DNA of 64,000 bases from assembly GCA_026627065.1 (NCBI GenBank), contig JAPNUO010000001.1:310001-374000 (forward strand), given 5' to 3'. Under the pieces are notes generated by a model, which had not been told where the DNA came from, searched no databases, and saw only the letters and a program-made list of their open reading frames with translations. Shown here piece after piece: positions 55,181 through 63,576 of the stretch. Origin of the DNA: Bacillota bacterium (GTDB lineage: Bacteria > Bacillota > Sulfobacillia > Sulfobacillales > Sulfobacillaceae). The stretch's first letter is position 1, and every line of letters begins with the position of its first letter. The translations under genes were made by a program, and so were the position numbers.

Positions 55181-55996
55181 TCAGACTCTCCGATAGCGCT
55201 CGCCATCCGGCGCCACCCACCCCAGCGCCTGGCACCAGGCCAAGTGCCCCTCGACCATGGCCACTCCGAGGGCCATGTGTTCTGCGGGCAACACATTGCG
55301 ATAAATGATGCGGGCCAACTCCTCCGCACTTTTGGGCCCGTCGTCTAACAGCGCAAGGATTTGGCGATTGCGCTCCCGGCGATGGTCGAGATAATAGTGG
55401 AGGTAGGTAGCCGCGTTCCGCACCAGGTCGCCGTGGCCGGGCCCAATGATATCCGGCTTTAAAGCGCTCAGCCGTTCGAGGGTGACAAGGTACTGCCCCA
55501 GATCGCCGTCGGGAGGATGAATGACCACCGTGCTGTTGCCGAGCACGTTGTCTCCCGCGAGCAGCACGCGGTCGTCCGGCACCCACACGTTCACTTGCCC
55601 TGGCGTATGCCCCGGTGCGTGAAAAAGGGTCACCTCCACCTCGCCCACCGTCAATGACGCCGGGGGGGCCTCCCAAGCGAGTCCCTCTCCCTCGGCAAAC
55701 CGGGCCCGGTCCAAGGGATGGAGATACACCGGGGCGTGCCAGCGCCCGCTGGCCCACGCTGCGCCTCCACGATGATCAAGGTGATAATGGGTCACGACGA
55801 TCCCCACCAGCGGTGGACGCCCCAGCGCTTCCCAGTCGCGCTCGAGCACCGCTCTCCCTGCTTCGCCCCCGTCTCCGGTGTCGACCAAGAGGATGGCCTC
55901 AGCACTTCCGATCCAGTAGCAGCGCGTGGCCGAATACGGCGGCAGTGTCTTGGCTGGCACGCGGGATGCGTAAATGTGCGCGGTCAGCTCTTCCAT
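55181..55996 (-). CDS. Metallo-beta-lactamase-fold hydrolase
   Basis: A 271-residue MBL-fold protein with the zinc motif THYHLDHRGG (about 69), HAPGHTPGQVNVW (about 127) and GDNVLG (about 148), plus a C-terminal winged-helix-like tail as in LACTB2-type thioesterase/nuclease relatives. In this operon an acyl-CoA thioesterase role is plausible but inferred. Confidence 0.83.
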   Translation of the reverse strand: MEELTAHIYASRVPAKTLPPYSATRCYWIGSAEAILLVDTGDGGEAGRAVLERDWEALGRPPLVGIVVTHYHLDHRGGAAWASGRWHAPVYLHPLDRARFAEGEGLAWEAPPASLTVGEVEVTLFHAPGHTPGQVNVWVPDDRVLLAGDNVLGNSTVVIHPPDGDLGQYLVTLERLSALKPDIIGPGHGDLVRNAATYLHYYLDHRRERNRQILALLDDGPKSAEELARIIYRNVLPAEHMALGVAMVEGHLAWCQALGWVAPDGERYRRV

Positions 55997-56035
55997 CGCT
56001 CCAGACAGGGCTCCTTTCCGATCATGCCTGCGCTC

Positions 56036-56785
56036 TTAAACCATCGTGAGTCCGCCGGACACCGAGACTACCTGGCCCGTGATGTAGGAGGCGCTGTCGC
56101 TAGCCAGAAACAGGACCACCTCCGCGACTTCGCGCGGATCCGCGATGCGCCTCAGCGGAATGCGACGGATCATCTTCTCAATGAGCTGCTGCGCGTCTTG
56201 GTCCTGCGTGTTGGCCTCAAGAATGCCGGTCTGGGTCGGGCCCGGCGCCACGCAATTAACGCGCACGCCAAAACGGGCCATCTCCTGCGCAATCGACTTG
56301 GCAAAGGCGATCACGCCGCCTTTGGCTCCCGCATAAACGGCCTCCCCCGCCATTCCGACCCGTCCCGCGTCAGACACCACGTTCACAATGCTTCCAGCGC
56401 CTTGGGCCACCATCAGCGGCAACGCCGCCCGGGTCGCGTAAACAGCACCCCAGAAATTGGTGTCGACCACCCGGTGCCAATACTCGCGGTCCTCGTCCAA
56501 AAAACGGGAGGTCAAGGTGTAGCCCGCGTTGTTGACCAAAACGTCCAAGCCTCCGAGCGCCTCGGTTGCGCGCCCCATGCCGTCGTTCACCGACCGCCAT
56601 GACCCCACGTCGACCGCCTCAGCCCAATGCAAATCGGGCATCGCGCGCCGCGCTTGATCCACGCTGTCTTGGTGCAAGGCCCAGATGGCCACCCGGGCTC
56701 CTTTCGCCAACGCTCCTTCAGCAATGGCGCGGCCAATGCCGCGCGCCCCGCCGGTGACCAAGACGCGCTTCCCCGTGAGATCCAT
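56036..56785 (-). CDS. SDR-family 3-hydroxyacyl-CoA dehydrogenase-like protein
   Basis: A 249-residue SDR with GGARGIGRAI, NNAGYTL, catalytic Ser (VVSDAG) and YxxxK in YAGAKGG (about 147). The full tetrad suggests active NAD(P)-dependent dehydrogenation of a hydroxyacyl-CoA or similar. The ATG overlaps the IpdB-like stop by one base (TGATG). Confidence 0.85.
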   Translation of the reverse strand: MDLTGKRVLVTGGARGIGRAIAEGALAKGARVAIWALHQDSVDQARRAMPDLHWAEAVDVGSWRSVNDGMGRATEALGGLDVLVNNAGYTLTSRFLDEDREYWHRVVDTNFWGAVYATRAALPLMVAQGAGSIVNVVSDAGRVGMAGEAVYAGAKGGVIAFAKSIAQEMARFGVRVNCVAPGPTQTGILEANTQDQDAQQLIEKMIRRIPLRRIADPREVAEVVLFLASDSASYITGQVVSVSGGLTMV

Positions 56786-57648
56786 CAGCGTCCCCACTTT
56801 CCGACCCGGGGATAGGTGGCGTGAAAGGTTTGCCGCTCGCGTTCGTAGATGGCCACAAATTTCTCCGCTGCCTCGGGCCCCGACATCAACTCCAGTTTGC
56901 GCACCTCCAACGGGTCCGCCTCGCGAATAATGCGAATATCTTCGGGCGACGGGGGGTCGGTCTCAGGAATCTTCCCGGAAGGCACCGCCAAAGGAAATCC
57001 GGTCCGTTCCTGCACTTCCTCCAACGTCACCCCCGGGTGCAAGCTGCGCACCGCCATGCGTCCCTCCGGCCCGTCAAAGCTAAAAACGCCAAGATCCGTC
57101 ACCAAAACGGTGGGCGCCCCGAACCGGCCGAGGAAGGCGCGGCTCTCGCCGTTGCCGGCTCCGCTTCGAAAGTCGACCTGCGCCACCACTGAGCGCAAGG
57201 AATGATTCAGAAGGTAATAAAACGTTTCGGAAAGATGCGAAGTGTCCTCGGGAATGCCGCGCGCCCCGACCAGCGCCACCTTGGGATGATACCAGTCGCC
57301 AATGCAGGTAATGTTGGTGTTGCCCCACTGGTCAATCTGCGAAGGGTTGATCCATATGCGGAAGCGGTCGCGAAAAATTGCGTCGAAAATATCCTCCATG
57401 GTCAACGGAATCCCTTGCTGCACATCGGTGAGGAATTGGCCCAACGTGAGCGTAGGCATCGGCGTGACGTCCATGCCGGACTCGGGTGTCGACAGTACGG
57501 CCAGGTCGGGCGCGTACCGCCGTTTGGCTAAGTGAGCCGCTAACGATCCAAAAGCCGTCACCGAGCTCACCAGAACCTCGCCGTGCAATTGGCGGGCCAT
57601 GGCGGTAATGACCACTTCGTCAATGTTGAACCCCGGAGCCAAAGGCAT
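56785..57648 (-). CDS. CoA-transferase-family beta subunit, IpdB-like
   Basis: A 287-residue class I CoA-transferase-fold subunit resembling IpdB of mycobacterial steroid-ring degradation and glutaconate CoA-transferase beta. Features: LVSSVTAFGSLAAHLAKRRYAPDLAVL, STPESGMDVTPMPTLTLG and RIWINPSQIDQWGNTNIT. In IpdAB the pair hydrolytically opens a ring beta-ketoacyl-CoA rather than moving CoA. ATG at 57648 follows GGAGG. Confidence 0.75.
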   Translation of the reverse strand: MPLAPGFNIDEVVITAMARQLHGEVLVSSVTAFGSLAAHLAKRRYAPDLAVLSTPESGMDVTPMPTLTLGQFLTDVQQGIPLTMEDIFDAIFRDRFRIWINPSQIDQWGNTNITCIGDWYHPKVALVGARGIPEDTSHLSETFYYLLNHSLRSVVAQVDFRSGAGNGESRAFLGRFGAPTVLVTDLGVFSFDGPEGRMAVRSLHPGVTLEEVQERTGFPLAVPSGKIPETDPPSPEDIRIIREADPLEVRKLELMSGPEAAEKFVAIYERERQTFHATYPRVGKWGR

Positions 57649-57684
57649 CCGCGTTCGCCTCCTTCTTTACCCATTCAGCGCGCC

Positions 57685-58548
57685 TTAGACTTTTAGCCGC
57701 GATACCAGTTCTTCCGGCCCGCCGTGGTTGGCCAGGTATTGGCGGTGGTCAACATCCACGAACTCCGATTCATACCGCCGCCACCCTTCCTCAGACTGGG
57801 CCGCTTTGAGGTAGTCCTCCAGGTGGCGCAGGTCGGTGCGATAGTCGGGTGCGCACCCCGTGGGGTGGGCCCCCCAGGGAATCTCTACCACGCCCTTGGA
57901 ATACACCCGGAGAATTTGAACGTCCCGGCCAAACCGCTGCAATTCCGCCGAGGACAAAATGCGCTCGCAGGACATGTAGGTGGCTTGGGCCGCTTTGGCA
58001 CACAGCACATCCACGTGGCCGTCGCCTAATATCACCCCGTTGCCCTGCACGTCCGCGTAGTTTACGTGAATCAAGGCGACATCGGGCGCCAAGGCCGGCA
58101 CCGCGACCAAAGTCTCGCCCCCGAAAGGATCCTGCATCTCCTTAAAAGATCGATTAACCTTCAGCACGTCGGTGCCCAGGGTTGCATGGGTCGGCATGAA
58201 TGGCACCCGCTTGATTGTCGCGTCCAGCCCGGCCATGACCGTATACTCGGTCCATTCCTCGAACTCCGCCAGATTTTGCTGGCGCGCCCGACGAAAATGC
58301 GGAGCCAGCCCTAACACTTCAAATCCCACAAACGCGTAGATGACGCGGCGGACGCGTCCCGTTCCCAGCAAGAGGTCTACATCGGGGCCGCCCACGTCGA
58401 CAATCACGGTCAGGTCGCGTTTGTCGCTGCGGGCCAGCGCGCGCACCAAGGCCATCGGCTTGCGGGAGATGGACGACCCGCCGATGGCCACCGTGGCCCC
58501 AGAGGGAATCGCCTCGACGACCTCGTCAATGCTCATCCGCTTGTCCAC
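57685..58548 (-). CDS. CoA-transferase-family alpha subunit, IpdA-like
   Basis: A 287-residue partner subunit: MSIDEVVEAIPSGATVAIGG near the start, PFMPTHATLGTDVLK and VDVLCAKAAQATYMSCERIL. Order and sequence resemble the ipdA-ipdB pair. GTG at 58548 follows AGGAGG with 6-nt spacing. A general 3-oxoacid or glutaconate CoA-transferase is the alternative. Confidence 0.75.
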   Translation of the reverse strand: MDKRMSIDEVVEAIPSGATVAIGGSSISRKPMALVRALARSDKRDLTVIVDVGGPDVDLLLGTGRVRRVIYAFVGFEVLGLAPHFRRARQQNLAEFEEWTEYTVMAGLDATIKRVPFMPTHATLGTDVLKVNRSFKEMQDPFGGETLVAVPALAPDVALIHVNYADVQGNGVILGDGHVDVLCAKAAQATYMSCERILSSAELQRFGRDVQILRVYSKGVVEIPWGAHPTGCAPDYRTDLRHLEDYLKAAQSEEGWRRYESEFVDVDHRQYLANHGGPEELVSRLKV

Positions 58549-58571
58549 CGGGATCCTCCTCTCTCGCTCGC

Positions 58572-59363
58572 CTAAGATGTCAAGCCCTTGCCAAGCCACT
58601 CGCCGCCATCGATGACGAATACCTCGCCGTTGACAAAATCCGCATACGGCGAAAGTAAATAGCTCGCCGCTTGAGCCATTTCTTCGACGGTCCCGAAACG
58701 CCCGACGGGAATTTTAGCCTTCAAGCGCTCGGCTTCGGCCGGGTCAGCCCAGAGCGGACGTGCGCCCTCAGTGTCGGTCGGCCCTGGACAAAGGGCGTTG
58801 ACGCGAATTTGGTAATGGGCCCACTCCACGGCGAGCGTCCGCGTCATGGCCACCACTCCCGCCTTCGCGGCCACCGAGTGCACCGTCCGCGGACCGCCGG
58901 TCCATGCATAGCTCGCCACAATCGACAAGATGCGGCCGCCCCGCCCGTGTTCGATCATTTTGATGCCAGCCGCTCGGGTGCAATAAAAGGTGCCGTTCAA
59001 CACCGTGTTGACGACGGCGTTCCAGCCGTTAACCGAGAGCTTCTCACTGTCCACGATGAAATTGCCGGCGGCCGCGTTGACCAACACGTCGAGGCGGCCG
59101 TTCACGGCGATCGCGCGGTCCACCAACGCGTCGACCTGTTGCGGATCGCGAATATCCGTCGGGACGGCCACGGCCTGGATATTTTCGGCGCGAAGAGCCT
59201 CCACAGCCTGCTCCAACCGCTCTGCCTTTCGACCGGCAATGACCACCGCCGCTCCGAGCAGCCCTAGTTCGCGGGCAATGCCGAAGCCAATGCCACTTCC
59301 ACCTCCGGTAACGATGGCTGTTTGGCCTTCAAAGGTCCCTGCCGGCAGCATTGTCTTTGTCAT
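58572..59363 (-). CDS. SDR oxidoreductase, 2,4-dienoyl-CoA reductase-like
   Basis: A 263-residue SDR with GGGSGIGFGIARELG, NAAAGNFIVDSEKLS and IVASYAWTGGPRTVHSVAAKAG. NAAAGNF and the missing YxxxK (Ser in place of Tyr before the conserved AAKAG) are typical of peroxisomal/bacterial 2,4-dienoyl-CoA reductases (YkuF type). ATG at 59363 follows GGAGG. Confidence 0.8.
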   Translation of the reverse strand: MTKTMLPAGTFEGQTAIVTGGGSGIGFGIARELGLLGAAVVIAGRKAERLEQAVEALRAENIQAVAVPTDIRDPQQVDALVDRAIAVNGRLDVLVNAAAGNFIVDSEKLSVNGWNAVVNTVLNGTFYCTRAAGIKMIEHGRGGRILSIVASYAWTGGPRTVHSVAAKAGVVAMTRTLAVEWAHYQIRVNALCPGPTDTEGARPLWADPAEAERLKAKIPVGRFGTVEEMAQAASYLLSPYADFVNGEVFVIDGGEWLGKGLTS

Positions 59364-59396
59364 GCACATCCTCCGCTCGTCAGCGAGTCTCTCGCT

Positions 59397-60188
59397 TTAT
59401 TGACCCCGAAATTCCGGGGTGCGCTTCTCCAAAAACGCCTGCACGGCCTCCTGATGATCCTGCGTGCCCGCGAGCTGTTCTTGAACGTCCCGTTCCCGCG
59501 CCAGCACGTCTTTCAGCGGCAAAGCCTGGGCGTCGTCAAACAGGCGGCGGATGGCTGCATAGGCCACGGTGGGACCGGCCTTCAAACGATTCACCAAGGC
59601 CGCCAGGATCGACTCCACCTCATCCGCGGTCGCCGCGACGCCTTCCGCCAACCCTAACGCCACCATCTCCTCCGCCTGAATCGCCTGTCCCTTGAGAGAA
59701 TACGACAATGCCCGCGCGTAACCGACTGCCCGCGACAACAAGAACGTGGTGCCGGTATCGGGGGCCAACCCCACGTTTACGAAGGCAGGAACCAACTGCG
59801 CGCGCGCGGAAATCACCCGAAAGTCTGTGGCTAAGGCCAAGGCCATGCCGCCGCCCACGGCAGGCCCCTCTACCACCGCAACCGTGGGCTTGGAGAGCTG
59901 GCGCAGCTTGAGCACCAAAGGAATATACTCGTCTTCCACCAGTTTCCCCAGCCGCGGCCCTTCGCGCTGGTAGTAGCTGGCCATTTCGCGAAGGTCTTGC
60001 CCCACGCAAAAGGCCCGCCCCGCGCCGCGGAGCACAACCACCCGAATCGACGCGTTGCGGTCAGCCTCCTCAAGCGCCTCTTTCAGCTCCCGGCGCATCG
60101 TATGAGTGAGCGCATTCAACGCCTCGGGGCGATTCAGCCGGATCGTCACGACGCCGTCCGCTTCCAGCCACTCAATGTCTTCGAACAA
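59397..60188 (-). CDS. Enoyl-CoA hydratase/isomerase, PaaG-like
   Basis: A 263-residue crotonase. The oxyanion-hole segments are AFCVGQDLRE and GPAVGGGMALALATDF; VGLAPDTGTTFLLSRAVG keeps the Asp that in PaaG (LIPDCGG) acts as the catalytic acid/base, and the C-terminus matches PaaG (ERDVQEQLAGTQDHQEAV). An EchA20-like ring hydrolase is the alternative given the ipdAB neighbours. TTG at 60188 follows AAGGAGG with 8-nt spacing. Confidence 0.82.
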   Translation of the reverse strand: MFEDIEWLEADGVVTIRLNRPEALNALTHTMRRELKEALEEADRNASIRVVVLRGAGRAFCVGQDLREMASYYQREGPRLGKLVEDEYIPLVLKLRQLSKPTVAVVEGPAVGGGMALALATDFRVISARAQLVPAFVNVGLAPDTGTTFLLSRAVGYARALSYSLKGQAIQAEEMVALGLAEGVAATADEVESILAALVNRLKAGPTVAYAAIRRLFDDAQALPLKDVLARERDVQEQLAGTQDHQEAVQAFLEKRTPEFRGQ

Positions 60189-60352
60189 TACTCTGGCCTC
60201 CTTTGGGATGTCCAGGGCCGTCCCCCGCCCGACAGATCGCCCGCCACATGACACAAAAGCACGGCAGTCGCGAGTCGACCTCCCCTCACAGGCGAGCCAT
60301 CCTATTCGCCAAGCCCCGCCCGATTCCCTGCTGAGAGACACCGGCGACGGCT

Positions 60353-60380
60353 TGAAAGGGGGCCCCGGCTTGGCTACACT
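60353..60380 (+). promoter_or_regulatory. Candidate sigma-A promoter for the sulfurtransferase gene
   Basis: TTGAAA (60353-60358), a 16-bp spacer and TACACT (60375-60380) lie 22 bp upstream of the ATG. The match is moderate (5/6 and 4/6). Confidence 0.35.
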
Positions 60381-60402
60381 CGAGTCAAAAAGAGGTGACG
60401 TT

Positions 60403-61281
60403 ATGCCTTTTAGCAGGACTCCCCCGTTGGTCGAACCCGGTTGGCTTCTTGATCGCCTAAACGATCCTCATATTGTCATTCTTGATTGTCGCTGGCAACT
60501 AGCAAATCCCTCGTATGGGCGCCAGGCCTATCAACGCGATCATATCCCGGGGGCGCGTTATGTGGATATCGGTCAAGACCTTTCGGCACCGCCCGGACGC
60601 TACGGCGGCCGCCATCCTTTGCCGACGCCGGAACAATTTCAGCGCGTCATGGAATCCTTAGGCGTAGACGACTCAAGCTATGTGGTTGTCTACGACGAAG
60701 AAGCGACCGCCGCTGCCCGATGCTGGTGGCTGTTGCAGTATTTCGGCCATGGAGAGGTATCCTTGTTGAACGGCGGCTATCCCGCCTGGCGGCGGCTCGG
60801 GTACCCGGTAACCGACGCGGCCCCAACCGTACAGCCCAGCCATTTCACCCCTCGCCCCGATCCTCGCATGGTTGCCGACTACCAAACGGTCCGTCACCTT
60901 TCTCAGTATTTTCCGGTGCTGGACGCGCGCGCCCCGGAGCGCTACCACGGCCATCATGAACCCATGGACGCCAAAGCCGGCCACATTCCCGGCGCCCAAA
61001 ACGCTCCTTACACGGAAGTCCTCAACCCGGACGGCACCTTTCGGTCTCCGGACGACCTCCGGCGCATTTTCCCATTGGCCGCGTCAAAGGAACCCATTGT
61101 CTACTGCGGATCCGGGGTGAGCGCCTGCGTCAATATCGTCGCCTTGCGGCTCATTGGAGCCGATCCTTTGCTGTACCCCGGAAGCTGGAGCGACTGGATT
61201 CAACACGAGGATGCGCCCATTGCCGCTAGCCCGGGGTCGCCCACGCCAGCATCAGGCGAGCCAGGGCAAAACCGCCCATAA
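60403..61281 (+). CDS. Thiosulfate/3-mercaptopyruvate sulfurtransferase (rhodanese)
   Basis: A 292-residue protein with two rhodanese domains: the inactive N-terminal one (ILDCRWQLAN, DHIPGARYVDI) and the active C-terminal one with Cys in IVYCGSGVSACVN (about 237). CGSGVSA resembles mercaptopyruvate/thiosulfate sulfurtransferases. ATG at 60403 follows AGAGGTGA. Its end overlaps the PAP2 gene by 56 bp, tail to tail. Confidence 0.88.
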   Translation: MPFSRTPPLVEPGWLLDRLNDPHIVILDCRWQLANPSYGRQAYQRDHIPGARYVDIGQDLSAPPGRYGGRHPLPTPEQFQRVMESLGVDDSSYVVVYDEEATAAARCWWLLQYFGHGEVSLLNGGYPAWRRLGYPVTDAAPTVQPSHFTPRPDPRMVADYQTVRHLSQYFPVLDARAPERYHGHHEPMDAKAGHIPGAQNAPYTEVLNPDGTFRSPDDLRRIFPLAASKEPIVYCGSGVSACVNIVALRLIGADPLLYPGSWSDWIQHEDAPIAASPGSPTPASGEPGQNRP

Positions 61282-61876
61282 CATCCACGGCCCAATGGCC
61301 ACCAGTCGCCACCACCATGAGCCCGGCCAGAATCCCCGTCATCCAGGTGGCCGCCGGCCGCGCGTTGCACCAGAGGCCCACAGCCAGCGTGAGGCGGTAC
61401 ACGTGCCCGCTGGGAAAACTCCCGTGAAGAATGTGGGACGCGGTGCCGACCGGAGCGGCCGTGCCCCGCAATCGGCCGACCCATGCGAGCACCCGCTGAG
61501 GTGTGACGTTGGTGGCGGCCTCGAGACGGGCGTAAAAGGGCGGCTCGGGCGTCGCTCGGGGTAACGGTGTGTGAATCAAGATTTTGAGGAGCACCTCGAT
61601 CCCTAGGCCCAGGAAAAAGGATCCCAGGGCAGCCCAGCGATAGGGTCGACGCGTGAAGGTCCACCCTCCCACGGCAAGCAACGTCACCGGCACCCCGCCC
61701 AGGACCCAAATAAGGTTGACGACCGGCCACGCCCGTCCAAAAGGCTCGAGAGCGCTCGCCACATCGCGATCGAGGGCAACCACGGCGGACCAGCGCGCCA
61801 GGGCGGCGGCCACGATGAGCCAGAACAACCACACCAGGGCATGCCGCACGCGACGGTTCCGACGGTTTCTCGACAC
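61226..61876 (-). CDS. PAP2-family membrane phosphatase
   Basis: A 216-residue membrane protein with about five helices and the phosphatase motifs FPSGHVYRLT (about 153) and GGHWAVDVMGG (about 190). The first motif is a loose KILIHTPLPRA (KxxxxxxxxRA rather than RP). It likely removes phosphate from lipid phosphates such as undecaprenyl pyrophosphate or phosphatidate. GTG at 61876 follows GGAGGAG. Confidence 0.82.
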   Translation of the reverse strand: MSRNRRNRRVRHALVWLFWLIVAAALARWSAVVALDRDVASALEPFGRAWPVVNLIWVLGGVPVTLLAVGGWTFTRRPYRWAALGSFFLGLGIEVLLKILIHTPLPRATPEPPFYARLEAATNVTPQRVLAWVGRLRGTAAPVGTASHILHGSFPSGHVYRLTLAVGLWCNARPAATWMTGILAGLMVVATGGHWAVDVMGGFALARLMLAWATPG

Positions 61877-61938
61877 CGAACTCCTCCCCCTGAATCATTA
61901 CGTTGTAGCGTAGCAGGAGTCCAAGCGTCAAGCAACGG

Positions 61939-63324
61939 TTAGCCCAGCATCATGGGAGCGCCGAAGAGCCGCTCGACCAGCGCCGGAATTGCGGCGGGCC
62001 GCTTTAAATGACCTAAGTTCAGATGCGGTTCCCGGCGTCCAATCGCGGCCATGGTGGTCATGGCCAAATGCCCTTCCACCGTCTCGGGCAGGTCGGGGAC
62101 GACAATGCAGCGAAACGCATCGACGCCCTCGGCCTCCAGCGCAGCCTGCACCGCATCGCGAAGATCCTGCTCACCCTGGTCGCTCGCCATCCAGACGTCC
62201 CAGCCCCCCTCTGCCGGCAGGGCCAGCACCTCGCGCACGCCGTCGATTCCGGCCAGAACCGCGCACCACGACGGTTGGGCGGGAGGCCGATCGGGTTCCA
62301 TGCGTTCCACGCGCGCCTGGTCATGGCCTGGGGAACCGGCATAGGGAAAGGACCGGCCCACCACCTCGTAAATTCCTAACGCGGGACGGGCTAGAAGGCG
62401 CTGGCCCCCGTTGGCCCTCGAGGCGGCGCGCCAGGCGTCGGACGCCAACAGCATCCTTAGCGGGTGGGGATCCCTTCTTAACGCCGCCTCTGGACTCAGC
62501 ATGGTCGGCACGTCATCCCGCACATCCCCCCAAACTACTGAGCGTCCCAGCGTCCAAAGCAGCAACGTCAAATAGCAAGCATCCAGCAAACCGCCGTTGT
62601 CCGTCTCCAACGCCACGCGAGAACTCTGGGCGGGCAGGGCCAACGCTAACGATCCAATTCCTGCCACCAAGCTGCCCAATCCCGCATACGCGTAGGGCGC
62701 CCATTCGTCGCCGTAAAGCAAAAGTCCGACGGCATTGGCCTCCACCGCCACGGCATCCAAGACGCCGGGCGCGTCTTCGATCACCTCGGTGACTGTTGGC
62801 GCCCCGACCACCCCGGGCGGCGCGGCACTGAGCCAGCGCTGGGACAAAGCATTTGCCTCGCGCAGGCGCTCCACCTGCAGTGCTGTATCCTGAGACGCCA
62901 CAATCCACGACGCTTCCGTTCTCCTGACGCGGTCGACCAAGAGGCCGTCTAAGGTGGCCAGGCTCCGCACCACCACGGCGCCGATCCGCGCGAGCGCAAG
63001 CCACGCCACCAAAAGGTCGACACTGGCCTCGCCATAGAGCATGACGCGCATTCCTGGACTGACGCCGGCAGCCCGCCACCAGCGGGCCAGCCGGCCGCTA
63101 GCTTCATAGAGTGCGCGGAACGTCATCTCGCGCGACAACCCGCTCCGCCGGTCGCTAATGGCCACGGCGCCGGCGCGATCCCGCAGCTGGCGATCGACCG
63201 CATTGGCCGCCACATTGCCGTAAGCCCCGGCAAACCACGCCTGGTCGCGTTCAACATACCGCCAGGGCACAAACCAATCCAGGTGTTGCGCCACCTCTTC
63301 CCAGCCGGGCCCCTTGTCAGCCAT
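61939..63324 (-). CDS. Acyl/acetyl-CoA synthetase-like protein lacking catalytic motifs
   Basis: A 461-residue protein with clear AMP-binding family N-terminal features: WFVPWRYVERDQAWFAGAYGN like acetyl-CoA synthetases, GVSPGMRVMLYGEASVDLLVAWLALARIGAVVV. The P-loop (TSGTTGxPK in active enzymes) reads YGDEWAPYAYAG, the adenylate hinge motif is missing, and the C-terminal catalytic Lys motif reads PETVEGHLAMTTM where PKTxSGKIxR is expected. The protein is therefore probably inactive. ATG at 63324 follows GGGAGGG. Divergent to a MarR regulator. Confidence 0.78.
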   Translation of the reverse strand: MADKGPGWEEVAQHLDWFVPWRYVERDQAWFAGAYGNVAANAVDRQLRDRAGAVAISDRRSGLSREMTFRALYEASGRLARWWRAAGVSPGMRVMLYGEASVDLLVAWLALARIGAVVVRSLATLDGLLVDRVRRTEASWIVASQDTALQVERLREANALSQRWLSAAPPGVVGAPTVTEVIEDAPGVLDAVAVEANAVGLLLYGDEWAPYAYAGLGSLVAGIGSLALALPAQSSRVALETDNGGLLDACYLTLLLWTLGRSVVWGDVRDDVPTMLSPEAALRRDPHPLRMLLASDAWRAASRANGGQRLLARPALGIYEVVGRSFPYAGSPGHDQARVERMEPDRPPAQPSWCAVLAGIDGVREVLALPAEGGWDVWMASDQGEQDLRDAVQAALEAEGVDAFRCIVVPDLPETVEGHLAMTTMAAIGRREPHLNLGHLKRPAAIPALVERLFGAPMMLG

Positions 63325-63486
63325 GAAAGTTCCCTCCCATCTATTTGGACGTCCTCTGTTTCGGGGCGTGACTCGATCTTCTCGTCCGATCCTATTGGCA
63401 CCATATTCGCCGCCGATGCAAAACTTGCCAGCGAATGGCGTGCGTTATGTTTTCTGGAATACGCGGTGTCTCGGCGTGGAAAAATG

Positions 63487-63546
63487 GTGACAATTGATTG
63501 CTTTACTTGCCCTCTGTGTTATTATTAACAATGTGACAATGATTGC
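63487..63546. promoter_or_regulatory. Paired near-repeats, possible MarR operator
   Basis: GTGACAATTGATTGC (63487-63501) and GTGACAATGATTGC (63533-63546) differ by one base and start 46 bp apart in the divergent intergenic region. An AT-rich TATTAT element lies between (63520-63525). Likely operator/promoter elements for the adjacent MarR gene and/or the pseudo-synthetase gene. Confidence 0.4.
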
Positions 63547-63576
63547 ACTGACGACAAATATTTCAGCCTCGGGGTG

